DNA from: Xanthocytophaga agilis
GTDB lineage: Bacteria; Bacteroidota; Bacteroidia; Cytophagales; 172606-1
DNA length: 64,000 bases
NCBI RefSeq assembly: GCF_030068605.1
Contig: NZ_JASJOU010000007.1
Span: forward strand, 1-64,000
Reading direction: 5' to 3'
Under the pieces are notes generated by a model. The model ran no database searches. It worked only from the letters and a program-made list of their open reading frames with translations, and had not been told where the DNA came from. Of the stretch, positions 8,866 through 15,959 are shown one piece after another; position 1 is the stretch's first letter, and every line of letters starts with the position of its first letter. Position numbers and translations under genes: made by a program.

Positions 8866-9630
8866 ATGCGTGTATTGATTCTGGAGGATGAATCACTGGC
8901 AGCAGAAAGACTGCAGGACCACTTACGGCGTTACGATGCCTCTATTCAGGTAGAACAGGTACTTGATACCGTGGAGGAAGGAGTACAATGGTTGCGTTCG
9001 AATCCATCTCCTGATCTGATGTTAATGGATATTCATCTGGCCGACGGATTGAGTTTTTCTATCTTTACACAAACTTTTGTAAATAGTCCTATCATCTTTA
9101 CCACAGCTTATGATCAGTATGCTCTTCAGGCTTTTAAGGTAAACAGCATTGATTATCTGCTCAAGCCGATTTCCTATCAGCATCTGGTGGAAGCTATGCA
9201 GAAATTACGCCGCATCAAGGCTGAGCCGCCTATGATATCGCCACAAATCATCCAACAGCTTATTAACCTTATCCAGAAACAGCGTCCCAACTACAAGTCT
9301 CGCTTTCTGGTTAAGTTTGGCGACCGCCTTCAATATAAAACTGTGGAGGATGTATCGTATTTTTATGCAGACGGCAAAGTAGTATATCTGGTTAGTAATG
9401 AAAACAAACGCTTCATTGTTGACTATACACTCGAAGAATTGGAAGACCTGCTTGACCCAACCCTGTTTCACCGGATTAACCGAAAAGTAATTGTTCATCT
9501 GCAGGCAGTTAAAGACATGCGTTTATACCCCAACAGCCGTCTGAGCTTATCCTTACGGCCATCTATGGACACAGAGGTAGTGGTAAGTCGCGATAAGGTG
9601 CCTGCATTCAAAGCCTGGCTGGATCAATAA
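8866..9630 (+). CDS. LytTR-family response regulator
   Basis: The product is 254 residues. The receiver domain (1-120) has the acidic pair in LILEDES, phosphoacceptor Asp55 in LMLMDIHLADG, Thr in FTTAYDQYALQAF, and Lys in YLLKPIS. A linker of about 20 residues follows. The C-terminal LytTR DNA-binding domain (about 145-254) has FLVKFGDRLQYKTVEDVSYF, FHRINRKVIVHLQAV and a late SRDKVPAFKAWL. It is the evident partner of the LytS-type kinase just upstream. Such pairs often control nearby genes, but the DNA next to it holds only repeats, so targets are probably elsewhere. A 156 bp gap separates the two genes, without an obvious terminator. Confidence 0.93.
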   Translation: MRVLILEDESLAAERLQDHLRRYDASIQVEQVLDTVEEGVQWLRSNPSPDLMLMDIHLADGLSFSIFTQTFVNSPIIFTTAYDQYALQAFKVNSIDYLLKPISYQHLVEAMQKLRRIKAEPPMISPQIIQQLINLIQKQRPNYKSRFLVKFGDRLQYKTVEDVSYFYADGKVVYLVSNENKRFIVDYTLEELEDLLDPTLFHRINRKVIVHLQAVKDMRLYPNSRLSLSLRPSMDTEVVVSRDKVPAFKAWLDQ

Positions 9631-9803
9631 ACCAATGACAGACTTCATCCCGAATTTTAAAAGGCGATTACCTGTCCAAACAATAGATGCTGACTTCACA
9701 GCAAACCTTGTTTCATATTTTGTTCCATGTCTTTTCTGGAATAGAGGTTTGTAAATAAAGAAAAAACACTCTCCCTGTCCTCCTGAAAGGAACTCCCCTC
9801 GCT

Positions 9804-10003
9804 GTCCTTCTGAAAGAAACTTGTGACAAATAGAGCCATGTCCGGTTTCTGAGAGAGAAAAATATCTCCAGTCGGAAAGGCCACTAACCTTTTCACAAGG
9901 TTCTTTCAGAAGGACAGGTAAGGTAGTTTGAGTGGTTTTCTTAAGTTGACTGCATTGAGAGGATACTGCTTTCATACTGGGCACGGGTGGACACCCGCGC
10001 CAG
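9804..10003 (-). repeat. Dispersed hairpin element, family B, copy 2
   Basis: The core is 9804-9915 (112 bp): its left end GTCCTTCTGAAAGAAACTTG pairs with its right end, the complement of GTCCTTCTGAAAGAACC. Outside the core, CTTAAGTTGACTGCATTGAG and a GGACACCCGCGCC block continue the homology with copy 1 in reverse. Just before the core, 9776-9797 repeats part of the arm (GTCCTCCTGAAAGGAACTC). The element is non-coding and downstream of the LytTR gene. Confidence 0.75.
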
Positions 10004-10080
10004 AAATTTTCTTTATTTCCACAAAAAATATGGTACATTATAAGACCTTGCTCTTGCGTTTTATCACGATATAAAAAGGA

Positions 10081-10212
10081 TTGCGCATAGTTCTAGTCAG
10101 GCAAAAGTTTTGCGGTGAATTCCGTTCAAATTCTTTTTTGGCGTGAGTTATGCGCAAGAGAAAAAGTGATCGGAGTTCCGGTCAAAATGAGAAATGATCG
10201 GAACTCCGATCA
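10081..10212. repeat. Cluster of palindromes and short inverted repeats
   Basis: TTGCGCATA (10081-10089) and TATGCGCAA (10149-10157) form a perfect 9-bp inverted pair. Two 18-bp near-palindromes follow, TGATCGGAGTTCCGGTCA (10167-10184) and TGATCGGAACTCCGATCA (10195-10212); the second is a perfect or near-perfect complement of the first. The word GCGGTGAA also occurs three times, near 10112, 10224 and 10291. No coding potential is evident. It may be an operator cluster or a decayed small repeat. Confidence 0.55.
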
Positions 10213-10423
10213 AAATAAAATCTGCGGTGAATAACAGGCAATCTGTTCATTGATCAATGAGACTACATTGCCCTTGTTAAAAAATAATCTGCGGTGAAGT
10301 GTGCGCAGCCAGAAAAATTTTGCTAAAAGCAATCACAGCCTTACAGTTGGGATAGATACTATTCTGAAGGCTATCTTGTCATGAAGTTGTTCAGTCAGAC
10401 TAATCTACTATCACAACAGAAAC

Positions 10424-10726
10424 TCATTTGCTCCTTTTAGCTATTTTATTTAGAGAGATAGGTTTTTGCTGCGTACATTTAAACCGACTGCCTTGATGCG
10501 CCCCCTTAGCCAGGTGCTTTTGACTTATGGTTGAATTGACACGTTTACGCCATAAATTGAAACTTGTCCGGCTGATTGTCTTACGCATTAGGCGAATAGT
10601 TTCTGCTTCTGAAACACCAAACTGGTATTTTATGGCTTCAAATGGTGTTCTGTCCTCCCAAGCCATTTCTATTATTCGATCAATTTCCTTTTCTGTCAAC
10701 GATTCAATACCGGATATGTTCTTCAT
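10424..10726 (-). CDS. DUF2805 / TIGR03643 family small protein
   Basis: The product is 100 residues and starts MKNISGIESLTEKEIDRIIE. The conserved region is residues 8-85 with MAWEDRTPFEAIKYQFGVSE, then RLMRKTISRTSFNLWRKRV. That pattern is the TIGR03643/DUF2805 family, known for occurring beside cryptochrome/photolyase-type genes. It looks like a small helix-turn-helix-type domain followed by a basic tail, but its function is not established. It is the last gene of a three-gene minus-strand run, 49 bp after the DUF2256 gene. The tail after about residue 80 is Lys/Ser/Gln-rich and poorly conserved. Confidence 0.85.
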   Translation of the reverse strand: MKNISGIESLTEKEIDRIIEMAWEDRTPFEAIKYQFGVSEAETIRLMRKTISRTSFNLWRKRVNSTISQKHLAKGAHQGSRFKCTQQKPISLNKIAKRSK

Positions 10727-10775
10727 ACTTTTATATTCTATCGCTTTGTGTTCACGTCTGGTGACATACAGTGTA

Positions 10776-10949
10776 TTATTGGCTGCTCTTCATTCTTCTG
10801 CATCGCTCACTACAATATTTTACCGAATCCCAGTCTTTTGCCCATTTCTTTCTCCAACTGAAAGAACGCTGGCAACACGAGCAGATCTTCTCCGGTAATT
10901 GAGACTTATTGCCTTTATAGGTTGTCTTTTTTGAAAGAACGGATTTCAT
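10776..10949 (-). CDS. DUF2256 small cysteine-rich protein (57 aa)
   Basis: On the minus strand, ATG at 10949-10947 opens a 57-codon frame ending in TAA at 10778-10776. The product has two CxxC-type pairs, ICSCC and YCSERCRR, around a basic aromatic core FSWRKKWAKDWDSVKY. This is the DUF2256 signature: four Cys likely binding zinc, with a WRKKW block. Function is unknown, though the family commonly sits beside DUF2805 and cryptochrome/photolyase genes. The gaps are 49 bp to the flavin reductase upstream and 49 bp to DUF2805 downstream, as expected for an operon. The plus-strand frame over the same bases is a shadow. Confidence 0.88.
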   Translation of the reverse strand: MKSVLSKKTTYKGNKSQLPEKICSCCQRSFSWRKKWAKDWDSVKYCSERCRRMKSSQ

Positions 10950-10998
10950 TGAGGTTATATAGCAGACTAAATTTTTGCAAGCCCGGTTATTATATGTA

Positions 10999-11634
10999 TC
11001 AAGTCAGAAAAGTAACTTCTTTATCTGTTTTGGCATACGACAAACGATGCAATCGTTTGGTCTTGTGGTAGCTATCCAGGCCTGAGCAGCAAAGAGTCTG
11101 TGCTTTTTCAACATCCACATAGCCATCAGGATGTAGAGTATTATCGGGAATATAGACCTCTTTGACCTGACCAATCACCATAATAGTACCATTGATGGTA
11201 ATATCTATCTTCTCTTTCAATTCAAGTCCTACCTGTAGAAAAGACTCCTGGCAGAAGGGAGCCCAAAAACCGTTTTTATATTCGGGCGTCAATCCAACAG
11301 CGTCAAACTCTGAGATTTCACGTGCATACCTTGCAGAGGTTTGATGCGCCTGCTGGTAAATATTTTCATGAATATGGTTAAATGTATAAAAACCGGTTTG
11401 CAGAATATTAGACAATGTATGTCGCTCCACAGAATCCGGACGAAATATACAAGCCAATAAGGCAGGGTTAGAACCCAAATGTGTAAAAGAGCTAAATATA
11501 GCCAGGTTAGTATTTCCTTCATGGCTACGGCTACCCACTAACCCCAAACTTTTAAATCCTGTAATTGAATTGATGAATTGTGCCCGGTAGCGTGTTTCAA
11601 AATTTAGTATAGCATCTTCGTTGATTCGCTGCAT
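10999..11634 (-). CDS. Flavin reductase-like FMN-binding protein
   Basis: The product is 211 residues, the usual size for the flavin-reductase-like split-barrel family. Typical elements are NSITGFKSLGLVGSRSHEG near residues 22-41, TNLAIFSSFTHLGSNPALL, then FRPDSVERHTLSNIL and a later FNHIHENIYQQAHQTS. It probably binds FMN and uses NAD(P)H, or acts as a flavoprotein oxidoreductase in the cytosol. It is the first gene of the run with DUF2256 and DUF2805. That grouping is known near cryptochrome/photolyase genes, which suggests a flavin supply or redox role in light-linked repair. No photolyase is in this window, so that role is inference. Confidence 0.87.
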   Translation of the reverse strand: MQRINEDAILNFETRYRAQFINSITGFKSLGLVGSRSHEGNTNLAIFSSFTHLGSNPALLACIFRPDSVERHTLSNILQTGFYTFNHIHENIYQQAHQTSARYAREISEFDAVGLTPEYKNGFWAPFCQESFLQVGLELKEKIDITINGTIMVIGQVKEVYIPDNTLHPDGYVDVEKAQTLCCSGLDSYHKTKRLHRLSYAKTDKEVTFLT

Positions 11635-11965
11635 GGTTACTCCAGATAATTTATCTTTTAAGTATTTTAAACTAGTTATATATTGGAATGAGGTCTGTCA
11701 CATTGTCGGGCTTATCTATTCAGTAAAGGTCCAGCTATCGTTTTATATTCAAATACTCCACTGTGGGGTAAACAATTGGTTTTCCAAACTCCAACCCTTA
11801 TTTCAATAACTGATTATGCTACGAATTGTTTAGCCAACGACATTTTTTGTAGCTGTCAGTGCAGAAACAAACTAGGGCCGACATTCATACCTCACGCAGA
11901 ATAGAATGAGCATTTCTCTTTGTAAAATCCCAATTACTTCCGGAAACTTTGCTTCTGAATGACAT
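11635..11965. other. Intergenic, nothing recognised
   Basis: This stretch lies upstream of the minus-strand flavin-reductase operon, so it must hold that promoter, but no TAnnTTTG match in the right orientation was found. No conserved small ORF or repeat was seen. Confidence 0.45.
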
Positions 11966-11996
11966 AAAAAAAGCCAGCATATCAGCTGGCTCTTTT
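11966..11996 (-). terminator. Intrinsic terminator of the DUF4136 gene
   Basis: The hairpin AGCCAGC-ATATCA-GCTGGCT has a perfect 7-bp stem flanked on the plus strand by a run of A, so a minus-strand transcript ends in a U tract. It lies 51 bp past the DUF4136 stop. Confidence 0.85.
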
Positions 11997-12046
11997 AATC
12001 ACACTTGTTATAAACAATCAGGGTTTACAAACATTCTTACTTTTAC

Positions 12047-12670
12047 TTAACTTACTATAGGCTTCTCATTCTGTTGAGAGTCCTGTAATCTGGGCACAGG
12101 ATACTTTTTCATAATTGCTTCCACTCCCTTGGCAACCTGTTGTTGCAGCCGTTTCACGTTATCCACATTTCCCTGGATAGAACCTCTCCATAGAAGCTCT
12201 TTTGTTTTGGCATCGATCATATCAATCACAAGGGTACCTTCAGTGTAGGTATAGCTACGATTATATCCATTTCCATAATAAGGCATCATACCCCATCCGT
12301 ACATTCTTCCCCATCCAAACGGATAGAAGCCTCCATACGGATAATAGTTATACCCGTTATAGGACTGACGTTTCTTTTCAGTATACGTATGGTATTGCAA
12401 CAGCAGATCGGGCTGGCTTTCAGTATGTACCATACCCCGCTTTGTTAATTCACTTTCCAGTGCATATTGAATATTACGATCCAGCAGTTTGCTGTTGTAA
12501 AGAGGATTAGATCCAACTTTAACATCAGGCTTCAGCCAGCCAAAAGTTTTGTATTGACCTAAACTAGCCTGAGGTGCTACCTGTGTGCTTACCAAAGAAG
12601 CACAACCTCCCATTACGAACAAACTCAAAAAAGCAATACATGCAACTACTCTCATTTTTATGGTTTTCAT
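12047..12670 (-). CDS. DUF4136 lipoprotein
   Basis: The product is 207 residues. It has a lipoprotein signal with lipobox VMGGC (Cys23), then the DUF4136 fold at about residues 28-195. Family marks are YKTFGWLKPD, LLDRNIQYALESELTKRGM, PDLLLQYHTYTEKK and GTLVIDMIDAKTKELLWRGS. The middle (residues of about 108-140) is a Tyr/Gly/Pro-rich low-complexity insert (YNYYPYGGFYPFGWG), common in Bacteroidota members. It is probably attached to the outer membrane facing the periplasm; function is unknown. It is monocistronic, with its own promoter (12743-12771) and terminator. Confidence 0.92.
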   Translation of the reverse strand: MKTIKMRVVACIAFLSLFVMGGCASLVSTQVAPQASLGQYKTFGWLKPDVKVGSNPLYNSKLLDRNIQYALESELTKRGMVHTESQPDLLLQYHTYTEKKRQSYNGYNYYPYGGFYPFGWGRMYGWGMMPYYGNGYNRSYTYTEGTLVIDMIDAKTKELLWRGSIQGNVDNVKRLQQQVAKGVEAIMKKYPVPRLQDSQQNEKPIVS

Positions 12671-12742
12671 AGCGATTGTAATCTTTGTTTCTGTTATTTA
12701 TTAATATAACAATTTAAAGACACAAATGTGTTCCTCACTTTA

Positions 12743-12771
12743 CAAAACTATTTCACTAAAAGGCTTAACAA
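12743..12771 (-). promoter_or_regulatory. Probable promoter of the DUF4136 gene
   Basis: On the minus strand, TTG (12771-12769), an 18 bp spacer and TAGTTTTG (12750-12743) match the Bacteroidota TTTG/TAnnTTTG promoter plan. It leaves a leader of about 65 bases before the ATG at 12670. Confidence 0.5.
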
Positions 12772-12899
12772 TTGAAAACCAATTAAGATAAGCCAAAGAT
12801 AGCCCCGAGACTTATATAATTATATAAAGAAACTAAATCTGCAGATCCATACTATATGCGTTTACTTATTCTTTTATAGTTGAATAACGCCCCAATTGC

Positions 12900-13124
12900 G
12901 GTAAGTACTTACCTAGCACTCTATTTACGGTAAATACCTATTTGCAAAATCACGTATTTACCGTCTTCCACAATAGAATGCGATCATTGATATTTGTAGA
13001 AGCGCAAATTACACTAATAAGTAAAAAATTAGTCTGAGAATACCCTCTTAAAATATGTAGTATACGTATTTTAAGAGAATTATAAAAAGGCATTGCTGAA
13101 TCAGAAAGGCAATTTTCATTCAGC
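12900..13124. repeat. Series of four palindromes upstream of the stressosome operon
   Basis: In order: GGTAAGTACTTACC, a perfect 14-bp palindrome (12900-12913); CGGTAAATAC and GTATTTACCG, a perfect 10-bp pair (12928-12937, 12954-12963); CTCTTAAAATA and TATTTTAAGAG, a perfect 11-bp pair (13045-13055, 13067-13077); GCTGAAT and ATTCAGC (13095-13101, 13118-13124). The first two share the GGTAARTAC word and could be one regulator's binding sites; the latter two look like RNA hairpins or terminators. Confidence 0.6.
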
Positions 13125-13223
13125 ATTTGTCTTGTACCACTCCTGAGAAGGAATTCACTCTAGTTATCAGTACCCATCCAATTAATTTGTAGTTGCTGCC
13201 AAAAGGAGTATCAATATTTTTCT

Positions 13224-13231
13224 TACTTTTG
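13224..13231 (+). promoter_or_regulatory. Probable -7 box (TACTTTTG) of the stressosome operon
   Basis: It is an exact TAnnTTTG match 47 bp before the rsbR-like ATG. The nearest upstream TTG is 28 bp away, longer than usual, so the -33 element is weak or absent. Confidence 0.45.
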
Positions 13232-13278
13232 GGGGCATTTCACGTATCCACATATTCCTCAACCAATTACTAACCGGA

Positions 13279-14145
13279 ATGAAAGTAGACATTTCCAAAC
13301 TTCTCCAGAAAAAGAAAACCCAGATCCTAGAAAGATGGATGACCAATCAGATGGCAGATGAAATTCTGCGGGAAGATTTGATCAGCAACGAAGGTCTGCG
13401 TAACCAATCCGAAGAATTGCTTACTAAACTGGTAAAACTTGTCAATGACAAAAACATTACTGAAGTGCAATCTCCGGATTTTGAACCTATCGTTGAAATC
13501 CTTGCAGGCATCTCTCATTCACGGGCACGCCAGGGGTTTTCACCGAGAGAAACAGGGTTCTATATTTTTAGTTTAAAGGATGCGTTGTTAGAAACCTTAC
13601 AGGAAGAAGTTAAAAATGATCCTTCAGCTTTGTACGAGATCACTTTAAAGGTAAGTAAGCTCCTGGATTCATTTTCCATCTCTACATTCGAAACCTTTAT
13701 CAAAGGCAGAGAAGAAGTAATTCTTCGTCAAACAGATGAGATAGCAGAGATCTCTACACCAGTTATACGTGTTTGGGATGGTATTCTGGCTCTTCCTATT
13801 ATCGGTACGCTGGACAGTGCCCGTACACAGGTAGTAATGGAAAATCTGCTTCAGGAAATCGTAGAGTCAGGTAGTGGCATTGCGATTCTGGATATTTCAG
13901 GTGTACCGGCAGTAGATTCGTTAGTAGCTCAACACCTGATCAAAACCGTGAGTGCTACCCGATTAATGGGTGCTGAGTGTATCATCAGTGGTATTCGCCC
14001 TGAAATAGCTCAGACAGTTGTGCAACTGGGAATCGACCTTTCTAACATTATTACTAAGGCTTCTCTTGCCAGCGCATTAAAACATGCCTTTTCTATGATG
14101 CGTCTGGAAGTAAAAAAATCAACCAAAGAAAATTTCAGCTTATAG
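13279..14145 (+). CDS. rsbR: RsbR-type stressosome protein
   Basis: The product is 288 residues. The N-terminal part (about 1-150) is an all-helical RsbR/RsbRD-type sensory domain. The C-terminal part (about 160-278) is a STAS domain. The two phosphorylation sites known in Bacillus RsbR correspond to Ser214 in VDSLVAQHLI (Ser in place of Thr171) and Thr246 in IAQTVVQLGI (Thr205). RsbR and RsbS build the stressosome shell that holds the RsbT kinase in unstressed cells. The gene opens a tight five-gene operon, with 6 bp before the RsbS gene. The likely promoter box is at 13224. The protein is cytosolic, and the signal is unknown. Confidence 0.92.
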   Translation: MKVDISKLLQKKKTQILERWMTNQMADEILREDLISNEGLRNQSEELLTKLVKLVNDKNITEVQSPDFEPIVEILAGISHSRARQGFSPRETGFYIFSLKDALLETLQEEVKNDPSALYEITLKVSKLLDSFSISTFETFIKGREEVILRQTDEIAEISTPVIRVWDGILALPIIGTLDSARTQVVMENLLQEIVESGSGIAILDISGVPAVDSLVAQHLIKTVSATRLMGAECIISGIRPEIAQTVVQLGIDLSNIITKASLASALKHAFSMMRLEVKKSTKENFSL

Positions 14146-14151
14146 AATCCT

Positions 14152-14556
14152 ATGGATCGTATTCCTATTCTTCAGATGGGCAAGTTTTTATTAGTCACCA
14201 TTCAGGTAGACTTATATGACCGCCTTGCCTTAAATCTGGAAACAGATCTTGCCCAAATGGTATATAAAACAGGCGCTAGAGGGGTTCTTATAGATATTTC
14301 CGCATTATCTATTGTTGATTCCTTTATGGGAAGAATCATAGGTAACATTGGCACGATGAGCAAAATAATGGATGCAGAAACCGTTTTGGTAGGTATGCAG
14401 CCAGCTGTAGCCATTACCTTAGTAGAGTTAGGGTTGGAACTGAAAGGTGTAAGCACTGCACTGAATGTAGAAAAAGGTATGCTACTATTAAGAAACAAAA
14501 TAGATTCCTTCTCAGAAACCGATATAGAAGAACAGGATGATAGTAGTGCTGAATAA
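14152..14556 (+). CDS. rsbS: RsbS-type STAS scaffold protein
   Basis: The product is 134 residues with a single STAS domain, the RsbS layout. The conserved block VLIDISALSIVDSFMGRII contains Ser57, matching the RsbT-phosphorylated Ser59 of Bacillus RsbS. It is followed by MDAETVLVGMQPAVAITLVE, a strong RsbS mark. The C-terminus is acidic (FSETDIEEQDDSSAE). It should form the stressosome core with RsbR and sequester RsbT until phosphorylated. Its end overlaps the RsbT start by 20 bases, indicating translational coupling. Confidence 0.93.
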   Translation: MDRIPILQMGKFLLVTIQVDLYDRLALNLETDLAQMVYKTGARGVLIDISALSIVDSFMGRIIGNIGTMSKIMDAETVLVGMQPAVAITLVELGLELKGVSTALNVEKGMLLLRNKIDSFSETDIEEQDDSSAE

Positions 14557-14950
14557 AGATAGCCTACTTGTTGGAAAAGAACAGGACGTAGTTCCTTTTC
14601 TCAGCCGGGTAAAAGAGTATGCGACTAAAATAAGCATGGGCCTTGTTAACCAAACCAAGCTGGTCACTGCTTGTTCTGAGCTGGCACGAAATATGTTAAA
14701 ATACGCAGGTGGTGGCTCTACTCTTATTGAAATAATTAGCAAAGGCAGAGAAAATGGAATCCGTGTAACCTTTACTGATAAAGGACCTGGAATTGAAGAT
14801 ATTCAGAAAGCAATGGAAGACGGCTTCTCTACTGGCAAGAGTCTCGGACTGGGTTTACCTGGTGCGAAAAGGCTAGCCAGCGAATTTGACATTAAAAGTA
14901 CAGTTGGCGAAGGCACCACTGTCATGATTATAAAATGGAAGAATGGTTAA
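14537..14950 (+). CDS. rsbT: RsbT-type serine/threonine kinase (GHKL fold)
   Basis: The product is 137 residues, the RsbT size. It has a GHKL ATP-binding fold with N-box ACSELARNMLKYAGGG, G1 box FTDKGPGIEDI and G2 box GKSLGLGLPGAKRL. RsbT phosphorylates RsbS and RsbR and, once freed, activates the downstream output partner. Here there is no RsbU-type phosphatase or sigma-B system in the window, so the output is probably the kinase two genes on. The gene overlaps rsbS by 20 bases and the next gene by 8 bases. ATG 14537 is used; a GTG nine bases later is possible. Confidence 0.92.
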   Translation: MIVVLNKDSLLVGKEQDVVPFLSRVKEYATKISMGLVNQTKLVTACSELARNMLKYAGGGSTLIEIISKGRENGIRVTFTDKGPGIEDIQKAMEDGFSTGKSLGLGLPGAKRLASEFDIKSTVGEGTTVMIIKWKNG

Positions 14951-15959
14951 CGATATACATCTCAGATTAAATGCTTCTGAGAGAAGTTATTTTGCTATTT
15001 TAAAAAGGGAAGTAGCTCTTCTGGCAACCTCTGCCAACTTTTCCCCAAAACGGTTAGCTGAGATTGATATTGTGGTAGCGGAGATGGTTTCCAACCTGGT
15101 TAAACATGCAAATGGAGGAGAAATACTAGTAAAACTTATTGAGGAAAAAGGGGTACAAGGTATAGAAATCATTTGTATTGATAACGGGCCGGGTATATCT
15201 GATGTTAGAAACATGATGAAGGATGGAGTCTCTTCTACCAATACGTTAGGTAATGGTTTAGGTGCGATTCAACGACTTTCCAATTTTTTTCAAATCTATA
15301 CACACAAAGGGTGGGGAACCATTCTTCTCTCCAGAATCTTTGCAAAAGAACTTCCTGTCTCCCGAGTTAGCAACCCAATAGAAATTCGTTCACTGGTAGT
15401 CCCCAAACCAGGTGAAACAGAGTGTGGAGACAATTTCTCAGTCAAACAAACCCAAGAACACATCAAACTATTTCTTGGAGATGGATTAGGTCATGGTAAG
15501 GATGCCGCTATTGCTGTAAATACAGCTATTGACGCATTTAACCTGTGTGAATCTGACAGTCCTGTTGAAAATATTCGCTTTATTCATAATTCAGTAAAAA
15601 AAACCAGAGGATTGGTTGGCACTATTGCTATATTCAGCCTCAAGAATAAACAATGGAAAATTTGTGGAGTGGGCAACATTAGTACACGAATGTTTAGTTC
15701 GGCTATAGATAAGACTCTTACTTCCTATAATGGCATTGTAGGATTAAACATACCTAAAACTATGAATGATCATCTGATTGAGTATATTCCTGGTCAGTTG
15801 ATCATGATGTGCAGTGATGGGATAAAATCAAAATGGGATGTACTGAAGCTTCCGGGTATTATGCGTAATGACTTGTCATTACTCAATGCTGCCTTGTTCA
15901 AAGACTTTACCCGAAATACAGATGATTCATCGATTGCAAGTTGTAAAATAAGCCTATGA
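14943..15959 (+). CDS. RsbT/W-like ATPase domain fused to an RsbX-like PP2C phosphatase
   Basis: The product is 338 residues. Residues 1-138 form a second GHKL domain (N-box VAEMVSNLVKHANGG, then CIDNGPGISDV and STNTLGNGLGAIQRL). Residues of about 145-338 form a SpoIIE/RsbX-type PP2C phosphatase with GETECGDNFSV, FLGDGLGHGKDAAIAV, CGVGNIS and CSDGIKSKWD supplying the metal-binding acidic residues. Bacillus RsbX has only the phosphatase part and resets RsbR and RsbS by removing their phosphates. This fused form likely does the same at the stressosome, with the ATPase domain for docking or control (inference). It overlaps rsbT by 8 bases and the kinase gene by 4 (ATGA). Confidence 0.9.
   Translation: MVNDIHLRLNASERSYFAILKREVALLATSANFSPKRLAEIDIVVAEMVSNLVKHANGGEILVKLIEEKGVQGIEIICIDNGPGISDVRNMMKDGVSSTNTLGNGLGAIQRLSNFFQIYTHKGWGTILLSRIFAKELPVSRVSNPIEIRSLVVPKPGETECGDNFSVKQTQEHIKLFLGDGLGHGKDAAIAVNTAIDAFNLCESDSPVENIRFIHNSVKKTRGLVGTIAIFSLKNKQWKICGVGNISTRMFSSAIDKTLTSYNGIVGLNIPKTMNDHLIEYIPGQLIMMCSDGIKSKWDVLKLPGIMRNDLSLLNAALFKDFTRNTDDSSIASCKISL

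Noticed and set aside
10527-10898. 123-codon plus-strand frame
   Set aside because: It is the shadow of the minus-strand DUF2805 and DUF2256 genes, whose family motifs are clear.
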